A stretch of 64,000 bases of DNA from Herbaspirillum chlorophenolicum (GTDB lineage: Bacteria; Pseudomonadota; Gammaproteobacteria; Burkholderiales; Burkholderiaceae_D). A model generated the notes under the pieces. That model was not told the origin of the DNA and did no database searches. It saw only the letters and a program-made list of their open reading frames with translations. The stretch lies in contig NZ_LFLT01000020.1 in assembly GCF_001189955.1 (NCBI RefSeq), positions 24,960 through 88,959 on the forward strand, given 5' to 3'. Both the position numbers and the translations under genes were made by a program. This document shows, piece after piece, positions 54,238 through 63,054 of this stretch. How positions within the stretch are numbered: position 1 is the first letter of the stretch; each line of letters starts with the position of its first letter.

Positions 54238-55140
54238 TCAGGCGGATGGTTCCAGCAATTCAAGGAAGGCTCGCAGCACGGTCGACTGGCTGTCGCGCCG
54301 CCAGGCCAGGCCGGTCTGGATTTCCGGCGTCGGATCCGACAGCCGGCGATAGTCGACCCCCGGCCGCTTCAGGTTGGATACGGATTGTGGCACAAGCGCC
54401 ATTCCCATGCCAGCCGACACCAGGCCGACGATGGTCTGCATCTGGATCGCCTCCTGGCCGATGTGCGGCGTCACTCCGGCATCGCGAAAGCACGAGAGGA
54501 TGGTGTCGTGGAAGGCCGGCGAGATGCGCCGCGGGAAAATGATCAGCGGCAGCTCGCGCAGGCTTTTCAGTGCGACGGCGTCGCGCCCGCGCACGGCGCC
54601 GGCGGGCAGCGCGGCGATCAGCGGTTCGGACAGCACCGGGCGATAGTCGAGCACGGCCGCCGCCTTGTCCGGCAGCGGCGGCAGCAGCAAGCCGGCGTCG
54701 ATCTTGCCTTGCATCAGGTCTTCCAGCTGGATGTCGGTAGTGGCTTCGCGCAGGTCGATCTGCACCTGCGGGTAGCGCGCGCGGAAACGTTGCAGCAGCG
54801 GCGGCAGGATGCTGTAGTCGGCGGTCGAGATAAAGGACAGCGAGAGCAGGCCCGAGGCGCCGCTGGCGGCGCGGCGCGCCAGGTCGGGCAGGGCGGCCGC
54901 CTGTTGCAGGATGCGCTGGGCTTCCGGCAGCAAGGCCTCCCCGGCCGGGGTCAGCGCCACGCTGCGCTTGGTGCGCAGGAACAGCGGCGTCCCCAGCATT
55001 TCCTCCAGCGCGGCGATGGCTTGCGACAATGGCGGCTGCGTCATGTGCAGCCGGATGGCGGCGCGGCCGAAATGCTTTTCTTCGGCAACGGCGGTGAAGT
55101 AACGCAGTTGGCGCAGTTCAAGGCGGGTGTCGGAGGGCAT
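54238..55140 (-). CDS. LysR-family regulator divergent from ilvD
   Basis: A 300-residue LysR protein. The HTH is LRQLRYFTAVAEEKHFGRAAIRLHMTQPPLSQAIAALEEMLG, and the effector domain starts near residue 92 (GLLSLSFISTADYSILPPLL). It resembles BenM/IlvR-type regulators. It is divergent from ilvD across 181 bp, so ilvD is the obvious target, with a branched-chain amino-acid intermediate as possible inducer (inference). Confidence 0.88.
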   Translation of the reverse strand: MPSDTRLELRQLRYFTAVAEEKHFGRAAIRLHMTQPPLSQAIAALEEMLGTPLFLRTKRSVALTPAGEALLPEAQRILQQAAALPDLARRAASGASGLLSLSFISTADYSILPPLLQRFRARYPQVQIDLREATTDIQLEDLMQGKIDAGLLLPPLPDKAAAVLDYRPVLSEPLIAALPAGAVRGRDAVALKSLRELPLIIFPRRISPAFHDTILSCFRDAGVTPHIGQEAIQMQTIVGLVSAGMGMALVPQSVSNLKRPGVDYRRLSDPTPEIQTGLAWRRDSQSTVLRAFLELLEPSA

Positions 55141-55255
55141 GGGAGCGGCTTTCTGATATCTCTGGCGTATTAATTGTCGATGAATAATATATTTGACAGG
55201 CTGATAAGTACAAGCGCAATCTCAGAACAGGTTCTACCCCAGCCAGAACTCCTTC

Positions 55256-55280
55256 CCGCCAGGATTGCCATTCCTGGCGG
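55256..55280 (+). promoter_or_regulatory. Leader hairpin upstream of ilvD
   Basis: CCGCCAGGA (55256-55264) and TCCTGGCGG (55272-55280) form a perfect 9-bp stem with a 7-base loop, 41 bp before the ilvD start. A TTGACA element (55193-55198) upstream could be the -35 of the ilvD promoter, so the hairpin would lie in the mRNA leader. It has no T-run. Confidence 0.4.
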
Positions 55281-55321
55281 AACAACACAGAGAGTTCACT
55301 TTGTTCAACCAGGAGACCCCC

Positions 55322-56992
55322 ATGCCATACAACCGCCGTTCCAAAAATATCACCCAGGGCGTTTCGCGCAGCCCGAACCGTTCGATGTACTACGCGCTGG
55401 GCTACGAGAAGGACGATTTCGACAAGCCGATGATCGGCGTGGCCAACGGCCACTCCACTATCACGCCATGCAACTCCGGCCTGCAGAAGCTGGCCGATGT
55501 CGCCATCTCGGCCATCAAGCAGGCCGATGCCAATCCGCAGGTATTTGGCACGCCGACCATTTCGGACGGCATGTCGATGGGCACCGAAGGCATGAAGTAT
55601 TCGCTGATCTCGCGCGAAGTCATCGCCGACTGCATCGAGACCGCCGTCAACGGCCAGTGGATGGATGGTGTGGTGGTCATCGGCGGCTGCGACAAGAACA
55701 TGCCGGGCGGCATGATCGCCCTGGCGCGCACCAATGTGCCGGGCATCTATGTCTACGGCGGCACCATCAAGCCGGGCAAATGGAAGGGCCGCGACCTGAC
55801 CATCGTCTCTGCCTTCGAAGCGGTGGGCGAGTTTTCCGCCGGCCGCATGTCGCAGGAAGATTTCGACGGTATCGAACGCAACGCCTGTCCGTCTTCCGGC
55901 TCCTGCGGCGGCATGTATACCGCCAACACCATGTCGTCCTCGTTTGAGGCACTGGGCATGGCGCTGTTCTATTCCTCGACCATGGCCAACCCCGACGACG
56001 AGAAGACCGGCTCCGCCGCCGAATCGGCGCGCGTGCTGGTGGAAGCGGTCAAGAAGGACATCAAGCCGCGCGACATCATTACCCGCAAATCCATCGAAAA
56101 CGCGGTTGCCCTGATCATGGCCACCGGCGGCTCGACCAACGCCGTGCTGCACTACCTGGCCATCGCCCATGCCGCCGAGATCGAATGGAGCATCGACGAC
56201 TTCGAGCGCATGCGCAAGAAGGTGCCGGTGATCTGCGACTTGAAGCCCTCGGGCAAGTACGTCGCCACCGACCTGCACCAGGCCGGCGGCATTCCGGCCG
56301 TGCTGAAGGTGCTGCACCAGGCCGGCCTGCTGCATGGCGACTGCCTCACCATCACCGGCAAGACGCTGGCGGAGGAACTGGAAAGCGTGCCGGCATTGCG
56401 TGCCGACCAGGATGTGATCCACCCGATCGACCGGCCGTTGTACGCACAAGGCCACCTGGCGATCCTCAAGGGCAACCTGGCCACCGAAGGTTGCGTGGCC
56501 AAGATCACCGGCTTGAAGAACCCGGTGATCACCGGTCCGGCGCGCGTATTCGATGACGAGTACAGCGCCATGGACGCGATCCTGGCCGACCAGATCAAGC
56601 CGGGCGACGTGCTGGTGATGCGCTATCTCGGCCCCAAGGGCGGCCCCGGCATGCCGGAGATGCTGTCGCCGACTTCGGCGCTGATCGGCAAGGGATTGGG
56701 AGAATCGGTCGGGCTGATTACCGATGGCCGTTTTTCCGGCGCGACCTGGGGCATGGTGGTCGGCCACGTGGCGCCGGAAGCGTTCGTCGGCGGCGCCATC
56801 GCGCTGGTCCACGAAGGCGACTCGGTCACCATCGACGCCCACCGGCAACTGATCCAGCTCAATGTGCCCGACGCGGAAATCGACAAGCGCCGCGCGGCCT
56901 GGAAGCAGCCGGCCCCGCGCTATACGCGCGGCGTGCTGGCCAAGTTCGCGGCACTGGCTTCCACCGCCAGCAAGGGTGCCGTCACCGGCTGA
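55322..56992 (+). CDS. ilvD: Dihydroxy-acid dehydratase
   Basis: A 556-residue IlvD. The start at 55322 after AGGAGACCCCC gives [20 protein letters not shown]; the frame is open 57 bp further upstream but unconserved. It shows [14 protein letters not shown], the cluster cysteine motifs [14 protein letters not shown] and [31 protein letters not shown] and [21 protein letters not shown]. It converts 2,3-dihydroxy-isovalerate and 2,3-dihydroxy-3-methylvalerate to the 2-keto acids of valine and isoleucine. The CxxMP-type motif GCDKNMPG distinguishes it from the sugar-acid dehydratase at position 1. Confidence 0.96.
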   Translation: MPYNRRSKNITQGVSRSPNRSMYYALGYEKDDFDKPMIGVANGHSTITPCNSGLQKLADVAISAIKQADANPQVFGTPTISDGMSMGTEGMKYSLISREVIADCIETAVNGQWMDGVVVIGGCDKNMPGGMIALARTNVPGIYVYGGTIKPGKWKGRDLTIVSAFEAVGEFSAGRMSQEDFDGIERNACPSSGSCGGMYTANTMSSSFEALGMALFYSSTMANPDDEKTGSAAESARVLVEAVKKDIKPRDIITRKSIENAVALIMATGGSTNAVLHYLAIAHAAEIEWSIDDFERMRKKVPVICDLKPSGKYVATDLHQAGGIPAVLKVLHQAGLLHGDCLTITGKTLAEELESVPALRADQDVIHPIDRPLYAQGHLAILKGNLATEGCVAKITGLKNPVITGPARVFDDEYSAMDAILADQIKPGDVLVMRYLGPKGGPGMPEMLSPTSALIGKGLGESVGLITDGRFSGATWGMVVGHVAPEAFVGGAIALVHEGDSVTIDAHRQLIQLNVPDAEIDKRRAAWKQPAPRYTRGVLAKFAALASTASKGAVTG

Positions 56993-57174
56993 CTCGCCCC
57001 GCTTGCGCCGCAAATGGGGTGGATGTATCGACATGGGATTTGATCTATGACAGATATACGCACAGGGAGATAATAGGGGGGCCTCCAAGGCAGGTAGAAT
57101 AGGCCCCGTCTGTGGACTTCCTCGCACCTCTTGCGAGCGAAGGTCCGGCCGTTCAAGAATGCTGAGGAGACCCT

Positions 57175-57489
57175 ATGAAATACCTGCTGTTGATCGCCAC
57201 CCTGGTCGCCGGATCGGCCATTACCGCCGAGGCGCTGGCCAACCCGCAATTGGCCAAGTCCAAGAACTGCATGGCTTGCCATTCGGTCGACAACAAGATC
57301 GTCGGCCCCGCCTTCAAGGATGTGGCCAAGAAATATGCCGGCCAGAAGGATGCCGAAACCAAGCTGGCGCAGAAGGTCCTGAGCGGCGGCGGCGGCGTGT
57401 GGGGTGCGGTGCCGATGCCGGCCAACAAGGGCCAGGTCAGCGAAGCCGAAGCGCGTGAACTGGTGAAATGGATACTGACGCTGAAATAA
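57175..57489 (+). CDS. Class I c-type cytochrome (c551/c552-like)
   Basis: A 104-residue small cytochrome. The signal peptide MKYLLLIATLVAGSAITAEA is cut near ALA. Haem attachment is Cys32-x-x-Cys35-His36 (NCMACHS). Met81 in AVPMPANKGQ is the likely sixth ligand, and the C-terminal helix is EARELVKWILTLK. It is a soluble periplasmic electron carrier, probably to a terminal oxidase or peroxidase. It stands alone with its own terminator downstream. Confidence 0.93.
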   Translation: MKYLLLIATLVAGSAITAEALANPQLAKSKNCMACHSVDNKIVGPAFKDVAKKYAGQKDAETKLAQKVLSGGGGVWGAVPMPANKGQVSEAEARELVKWILTLK

Positions 57490-57556
57490 GCGCCGGGCCG
57501 CAAGCAGTTGCAGCATGACATCGCGAGGCCTCCGGGGCTCGCTGGTTGATGAGGTT

Positions 57557-57584
57557 GAGGAAACGCGATGCGTTTCCTCTTTTT
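57557..57584 (+). terminator. Intrinsic terminator after the cytochrome gene
   Basis: GAGGAAACGC (57557-57566) and GCGTTTCCTC (57570-57579) form a 10-bp perfect stem with loop GAT, followed by TTTTTA. Confidence 0.9.
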
Positions 57585-57619
57585 ATTTGTGCGCCCACAT
57601 CAAGGCTGCACGCAGGCCT

Positions 57620-59050
57620 TCACAGGAGCCGTGCCCACACGCTGGCACCGAATTCCTTCATGCGTTCGCTGACCGGACGCTGTTCCCATTCTTTTAGCGT
57701 GATCTCCTTCGAGGCGCCAAGGTCCCGGTCGAACATGCCTTTCGCCTGTGCGCCGAATTGCGGGCTGAGGATGACGGCATTGATTTCCTGGTTGTAGACG
57801 AAGCTGCGCCAGTCCAGGTTGGTCGAGCCGATGGTGGTCCAGACGCCGTCGATGATGGCGGTCTTGGAATGCAGCAGGGCATCCTGGCGCTCATAGATGC
57901 GGATGCCGGCGCCCAGCAGCTCTTCATAGAACGAGCGCGAAGCGTACAGCACCAGCGAGGAATCGCTCCTGGACGGCAGCACCAGGCGCACATCGACGCC
58001 GCGCTTGACTGCATTCTTGAGCGCCTCGCGCAGTTGCGGGTCGGGCACGAAATAGGCGTTGGTCAGGTAGATCGAGGATTCGGCATGGTTGATGGCCGAG
58101 ATGAAGGTGGCATAGATCACGCTGTAGGGATCGTCAGGAGAACTGCCTATGGCGCGCACGATCTCGCCGCCGGCCGCGGCGACCTTGGGAAAATAGGCGT
58201 GCTCACCGAGGTCAGGGCCGTGCTGTTTGTTCCAGGTTTCCATGAAGAGCTTTTGGAATTCCAGTGCGGCCGGGCCGTCGATGCGCACCTGGGTGTCGCG
58301 CCAGGGGATCTTGTCGCCGTTGTCATCGGTTTGGATTTTTTTCTTGTGGCGGCCGAACGAACCGCTGGAATACACGCTGCTGATGTTGATGCCGCCGACG
58401 AAGGCGGTCTTGCCGTCCACTACCAGCAGCTTGCGGTGGTCGCGCTGGTTCACGGCCCAGTCCTTGCGCGCCAGCGTGGGATTGAGCGGATTGAATTCGA
58501 GCACGTTGATGCCGGCATCGATCATCGGCTGGAAAAAGGCGCGTGGCGTGTTGAGCGCGCCTACGCTGTCGTACAGGAGGTTGACCTGCACGCCTTTCTT
58601 CTGCATCGCGATCAGCATCCCGGAAAACTGGCGTCCCACCTCATCGTCTTCCATGATGTAGGTTTCCATGTTGATGTGTGAGCGGGCGGCCTGGATCGCT
58701 TGTGTCATGGAGGCATAAGTGGCCGGACCGTCGATGAGCAGCGTGACCTTGTTGCCGGTCACCAGCGGCGCGCCGGTGATCGCCCCTTCCACCGCCAGGT
58801 GGCGGTCCAGGATCGTATTGTTGCCGTTCTGCTGCTTGAGCCTGTCCAGCGCGCTCTTGGCCTGCTCTTCGGTGAGCACGCCGTTTCCGCCCTTCATCCG
58901 GATGTTCTTTGCCGAACGCATCTCCATGTCGGGAACGATGGTCGGCAGCGAACCGCAGCCGGCCAGCAGCGAAGCGGCCAGGACGAGCGCGAGCGTTGCG
59001 GCATGCATGCCGGTTCGGCTTGTATTTTTTATTCCGGCCAGGATGTTCAT
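57620..59050 (-). CDS. Phospholipase D/cardiolipin synthase-like lipoprotein
   Basis: A 476-residue protein with two PLD catalytic motifs: RDHRKLLVVDGKTAFVGGIN (first HKD-type, His-x-Lys...Asp) and LLHSKTAIIDGVWTTIGSTNLDWRS (second). The start at 59050 gives MNILAGIKNTSRTGMHAATL, and the signal ends in lipobox LLAGCGSLPTIV, so it should be an anchored lipoprotein rather than a multi-pass synthase. The organisation resembles ClsB/ClsC-type cardiolipin synthases and related PLD hydrolases. It probably acts on phospholipids in the periplasm. The in-frame upstream sequence is arginine-rich and discarded. Confidence 0.88.
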   Translation of the reverse strand: MNILAGIKNTSRTGMHAATLALVLAASLLAGCGSLPTIVPDMEMRSAKNIRMKGGNGVLTEEQAKSALDRLKQQNGNNTILDRHLAVEGAITGAPLVTGNKVTLLIDGPATYASMTQAIQAARSHINMETYIMEDDEVGRQFSGMLIAMQKKGVQVNLLYDSVGALNTPRAFFQPMIDAGINVLEFNPLNPTLARKDWAVNQRDHRKLLVVDGKTAFVGGINISSVYSSGSFGRHKKKIQTDDNGDKIPWRDTQVRIDGPAALEFQKLFMETWNKQHGPDLGEHAYFPKVAAAGGEIVRAIGSSPDDPYSVIYATFISAINHAESSIYLTNAYFVPDPQLREALKNAVKRGVDVRLVLPSRSDSSLVLYASRSFYEELLGAGIRIYERQDALLHSKTAIIDGVWTTIGSTNLDWRSFVYNQEINAVILSPQFGAQAKGMFDRDLGASKEITLKEWEQRPVSERMKEFGASVWARLL

Positions 59051-59325
59051 GTCTGTTTCCGGTATCGCGGCGCCGTGACGCCGACGCGCGCATGGCAGTC
59101 GTAAAAAGGAGCGCATGCTTGGGCCGAGTATAGGTGGGGGATCTGCCGCGCTCCAGAGGGGGGCGCCGCTTTTGCGGCGGAATCGGCGTATTCCTACAGA
59201 GGAAAGCGGAGCTTGCCTACAGGCCTTGTGGCAAGGACGAAGGCCGTGATGAGATGGGGAAATCCAGGAGGCGGAGGAGGAGTGGATACGCCTGGCAAGG
59301 CGTATCCGCATCCGTCAGGGCAGCG

Positions 59326-61959
59326 TCAGTAGACGTCGCGCCGATAGCGGCCCTGTTCGATCAGGTCTTCCACTGCCTGCTCGCCCAGCACCTCGGCGAG
59401 CGCGGCATCGACACCAGCGGCCATGCCTTCCAGGCTGCCGCAGACATACACCACGGCGCCGTCGGTGATCCAGCGGCGCAACTCGTCGGCCGCTTCGCGC
59501 AGGCGGTCCTGTACGTAGACGCGCTGGTTCTGGTCGCGCGAGAAGGCCAGGTCCAGCCGCGCCAGCTTGCCATCGGCCAGCCATTGCTCCAGCTCGTCCT
59601 GGTAGAGGAAGTCGTGGCGGCGGTTGCGTTCGCCAAACAGCAGCCAGTTGCGTGCGTGGCCGGCATGGACGCGCGCGCGCAGGTGGCCGCGCAGGCCAGC
59701 CATGCCGGAGCCGTTGCCGATGAAGATGGCCGGCGTATCGCCCCCGGCCGGCGCGAAGTTGGCGTTGGCCACCAGGCGCACGTCCAGCGGGGCGCCCACT
59801 TCCGCATATTCGGTCAGCCAGCCCGACGCCAGGCCCAGGCCGTCCTCGTGCCGCGCCTGGCGCACCAGTAGGTGCACCGCGCCGTCTTGCGGTACGGAAG
59901 CGACCGAATAGCTGCGTGCCGCCAGCGGCTGCAAGGTGTCGGCCAAGGCTTGCGCATCGCGGGCATTGGCTGCGGCATGGCCGACGGGCAGTACGCTGCG
60001 CGCCAGCAGGTCTTGCAGGGGGAGGCGTGTGCCTTTGCTGTCGACGACGATGCGGCCATCCAGCTGCAGCCGCTGCAGCAGCAGTGTGATGCGGTCGGCT
60101 GCATGGCGCGGCAGGATCTCCGCCAGTGCGCCCGGCTGCCATGCGTCGTTGGCGACATCGGCTGTGCGCAGCTCGATGTGGAAGATCGGCCCGCCCTGGC
60201 TGCCGTGGTTCAACTGCAGGCGTTCCGAGAGCGACCAGGCATGCCATCCTTCCTGCGGCCGTGGCGCGGATGGGGCGGCAGACGTGGTCGCCGAGGCGAC
60301 GGCGGCAGCGGTGACGATGCCGTTATCGGCCAGCATCTGTTCCCATTTTTGCAGTGTGCCGCTATCCATGCGGTCTACTTCAGTCAGCGGGAACAAGGCC
60401 TTGGCGCCGCGGTTGCGCAGCCAGTGGTCGAGCGTGTGGCCAAAGCCGCAGAACTTGGCGTAGTTGCGGTCGCCCAGCGCCAGCAGCGCATATTCGACGT
60501 GGGCCAGCGATTCGCCCGAGGCTGCGCGCATGCGGCGCTCAAAGGCGCGCGCGCTGTCCGGCGCTTCGCCTTCGCCAAAGGTGCTGGCGATGAACAGGAT
60601 GCGCGGATGATGGCGCAGTTTTTCCGGTGTCATGCGCGCCAGCGATTGCACCGTGGCCTGGGCGCCGGACTGGCGCAGCAACGCAGCGGTATGCAGGGCG
60701 ACGCGCTCGGCCTGGCCTGCTTGCGAAGCATAGGCGACCAGGTACTGGCTGTCCTGTGCGCCGTCATTGCCGGCCGGCGTTGCGGCGACGCCGGCCTGTT
60801 CCAGCGCGGCGCGTTCGGCGCGCAGTGCCGCTTTCTTGCGGCGGCGGTCGAGGTACAGCATCCAGCCGGTGATGCCGAACAGCGGCATCATCAGGCTGGC
60901 GATGGTCATGATGATGCGGCCCGGCAGGCCGAAGAAGGTGCCCATGTGCAGCGGGTAGATGGCGGCGATGAATTTGCCGCCGGCGCTTTTGTCTTCATAC
61001 AGTTCGAGCTGTTTGACCTCGCCGCTTTGCGGCAGCACCGTCATGCGGCTGCGTGCACGCTCGTGCGGGGCATGTTCGCCGAGGAAGAGGATCTGCACCG
61101 GTTGCGTCGCTTTCTCGGGCAGGCGCAGCTGGGCGTTCTGGTAATGCGGCGCCTTGGCCAGGAAGGCGTCCCAGGCCAGCGTCAGGTCCAGCGGCGCCGG
61201 GGAGTCTTCCTTGTCCTTGTGGCTGCGTTCGCCGCCTTGCTGCTTGCCGCCACCGCCGGCGCGCTGCGCCTGCGGTGCACGTCCTTCGCCAGCCAGCGTG
61301 TTCACGCCCTGTTTGAACCAGTCCAGCGCCCAATAGGCGCCGGTGATGGAGAAGATCACATACATCACCAGCGCCCAGGTGCCGATGATGGAGTGCAGGT
61401 TCCACAGGAAGGAACGGCCCTGCAATTTGAAGTCCAGCCTGAACCAGGCCTGCAGCGACAGCGGCCGGCGCGGCCAGCGCAGGTAGAGGCCGGACAGGGC
61501 GAGCGTGAGCAGCGCCAGCGCCAGTGTGCCCAGCACGATCTTGCCGATCTCCGTCGGCAGCAGCAGCCAGCGGTGGAAGCGTTCCACGATCTCGAAGAAT
61601 TCCATGCCCGTCACCGGACCGGACACCTGGCCGGTATAGGGATCGACATAGCGCGCTTCGCCGCGGCGCACGCCTGGCGGCGGTGCGAACACCACGCGTG
61701 CGGAGGCGCCGGCTTCGGGCGTGAGCGTGATCGAGGTGACGCGGCGGCCGGGTTCGGCGGCGCCGATCTTTTCCAGCAACTGTTGCGGCGTCAGCGGCTG
61801 TTGTTCGCGTACCTTCACGTGCATGACGCCGGGGCTGAGCGCATCCATGATCTCTTCGCGGAAGGAGAGCACGGCGCCGGTGAGGCCGATGGTCATGAGG
61901 ATGGTGCCGGCGGTGATGCCGATGAACCAGTGGATTTGGAACCAGATATTCTTGAACAT
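59326..61959 (-). CDS. PepSY-flavodoxin-NADPH reductase fusion
   Basis: An 877-residue membrane flavoprotein. The N-terminus is a PepSY-associated membrane region (residues 1-~400; MFKNIWFQIHWFIGITAGTI, FHRWLLLPTEIGKIVLGTLA, helices near 370-390). A flavodoxin domain follows (about 415-560; LVAYASQAGQAERVALH, FIASTFGEGEAPDSARAF, YALLALGDRNYAKFCGFG). The C-terminal FAD/NADPH reductase domain (about 590-877) contains RSYSVAS, FIGNGSGMAGLRGHLRARV and VYVCGSLEGMAAGVDAAL. Such fusions are thought to pass cytoplasmic reducing power across the inner membrane, often to ferric siderophores or haem. A Fur-like box ~150 bp upstream supports an iron role. Confidence 0.9.
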   Translation of the reverse strand: MFKNIWFQIHWFIGITAGTILMTIGLTGAVLSFREEIMDALSPGVMHVKVREQQPLTPQQLLEKIGAAEPGRRVTSITLTPEAGASARVVFAPPPGVRRGEARYVDPYTGQVSGPVTGMEFFEIVERFHRWLLLPTEIGKIVLGTLALALLTLALSGLYLRWPRRPLSLQAWFRLDFKLQGRSFLWNLHSIIGTWALVMYVIFSITGAYWALDWFKQGVNTLAGEGRAPQAQRAGGGGKQQGGERSHKDKEDSPAPLDLTLAWDAFLAKAPHYQNAQLRLPEKATQPVQILFLGEHAPHERARSRMTVLPQSGEVKQLELYEDKSAGGKFIAAIYPLHMGTFFGLPGRIIMTIASLMMPLFGITGWMLYLDRRRKKAALRAERAALEQAGVAATPAGNDGAQDSQYLVAYASQAGQAERVALHTAALLRQSGAQATVQSLARMTPEKLRHHPRILFIASTFGEGEAPDSARAFERRMRAASGESLAHVEYALLALGDRNYAKFCGFGHTLDHWLRNRGAKALFPLTEVDRMDSGTLQKWEQMLADNGIVTAAAVASATTSAAPSAPRPQEGWHAWSLSERLQLNHGSQGGPIFHIELRTADVANDAWQPGALAEILPRHAADRITLLLQRLQLDGRIVVDSKGTRLPLQDLLARSVLPVGHAAANARDAQALADTLQPLAARSYSVASVPQDGAVHLLVRQARHEDGLGLASGWLTEYAEVGAPLDVRLVANANFAPAGGDTPAIFIGNGSGMAGLRGHLRARVHAGHARNWLLFGERNRRHDFLYQDELEQWLADGKLARLDLAFSRDQNQRVYVQDRLREAADELRRWITDGAVVYVCGSLEGMAAGVDAALAEVLGEQAVEDLIEQGRYRRDVY

Positions 61960-62106
61960 GCTCGTGCGGCGTTGGGCTGCGTGTGGTCGGGCAGCGTATT
62001 GTTGTTCGATGGTTGTCGGGCTGGACCCCTTGTTCTTCCATCGGAAGAATCGCCCGTAAAGCCGTTGCAGGCAGGCAATGCAGGGAGAACGCTATTATAA
62101 ATTACC

Positions 62107-62125
62107 GCAAATGATAATGATTGGC
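62107..62125. promoter_or_regulatory. Fur-box-like sequence
   Basis: GCAAATGATAATGATTGGC matches 14 of 19 positions of the consensus GATAATGATAATCATTATC, with the core ATGATAATnAT intact. It lies about 150 bp upstream of the PepSY-flavodoxin-reductase gene in a short AT-rich gap and may make that gene iron-repressed. Confidence 0.6.
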
Positions 62126-62192
62126 GTTTATTTAAAAAGATCGGCCGCCGGCATGCTTGACGAACAGGCAATGCGACGAGGCTGGCGCGCGA

Positions 62193-63029
62193 TCAGCGGG
62201 CCTGGACCATTGCCAGCATGGCGCGGGTCAATGCACTGCCTGCATCCGCCGCCACATCGATGATGCTCAGATGGTGCGCGCCAGGCGCCTCGGCGATGGC
62301 CACTGAATGGTCGGACTGGCGCAGGCTGGCCGCATAGGCATCGCGCTGGCGCCGGAATTCATCGGATTCGAGGCCGCCGGTACAGAGCAGCGTTTTCACG
62401 CCGGACGGCGGCAGCAGGCGGATCGGGCTGGCCTGGACGGCATTGTCGGGAGACAGATGCATGATCTCGTTGAGGTAGCTCAGCCTGACCGGTTCCAGGT
62501 CGTAGATGCCGCTGATGCCGCAGACTCCCTTGACCGGCACCGGCCCCAGCGCACCGATGAGCGTGGCCAGGTGGCCGCCGGCCGAATGGCCCATGAGCCA
62601 GATGGCATCCGCATCGAAACCCAGGGCGCCGGCCTTCGCATGCAAATACTGGAGCGCGGTCGCGCAGTCGACGGCAATCGCGTCTATCCGTACCTGCGGC
62701 GCCAGCCGGTAATTGATCAGTGCAACATTGATTCCTGCCTGCAGATAGGGCAGGGCGAGGTGGCTGAACAGGTTCTTGTCCAGCGAGCGCCAGTAGCCGC
62801 CGTGAATGTACAGCACCAGCGGCCGGCCATTGGCGCTGGCGGGGAAGAAGTCGAAAGTCTGCAGCGGGTCGCCGCCGTAAGGCACGTCGGCCAAATGCGG
62901 ATGGGATGTCCGGGCGGCCAGCGCTTGCTGCGAGAAACGGTCGAAGTAGTCCTGGAAACCGGTGATGCCCAGCCTCACGTTGTATTGCAGGTCCAGCGCT
63001 TCACGGGTGTACTCGCGGTAGATGTTCAT
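62193..63029 (-). CDS. Alpha/beta hydrolase, kynurenine formamidase-like
   Basis: A 278-residue alpha/beta hydrolase of the esterase/lipase group. MNIYREYTREALDLQYNVRL starts at 63029. The oxyanion motif is LYIHGGYWRSLDKNLFSHLA, the nucleophile is in LMGHSAGGHLATLI, and the His is probably in EAPGAHHLSIIDVAADAGS. HGGYW and the overall layout are typical of arylformamidase/KynB-like proteins. No kynureninase or tryptophan dioxygenase gene is in the window, so a different ester or amide substrate is possible. It lies 25 bp after the LysR gene in the same direction. Confidence 0.85.
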   Translation of the reverse strand: MNIYREYTREALDLQYNVRLGITGFQDYFDRFSQQALAARTSHPHLADVPYGGDPLQTFDFFPASANGRPLVLYIHGGYWRSLDKNLFSHLALPYLQAGINVALINYRLAPQVRIDAIAVDCATALQYLHAKAGALGFDADAIWLMGHSAGGHLATLIGALGPVPVKGVCGISGIYDLEPVRLSYLNEIMHLSPDNAVQASPIRLLPPSGVKTLLCTGGLESDEFRRQRDAYAASLRQSDHSVAIAEAPGAHHLSIIDVAADAGSALTRAMLAMVQAR

Positions 63030-63054
63030 GTGATTTCCTGTGCGGTCGTTCTGA

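Noticed and set aside
59872..62100. A 742-codon plus-strand frame opposite the PepSY-flavodoxin-reductase gene
   Set aside because: It mirrors the reductase gene, has no recognisable motif and is His/Gln/Ala/Arg-rich like other shadows in this window.
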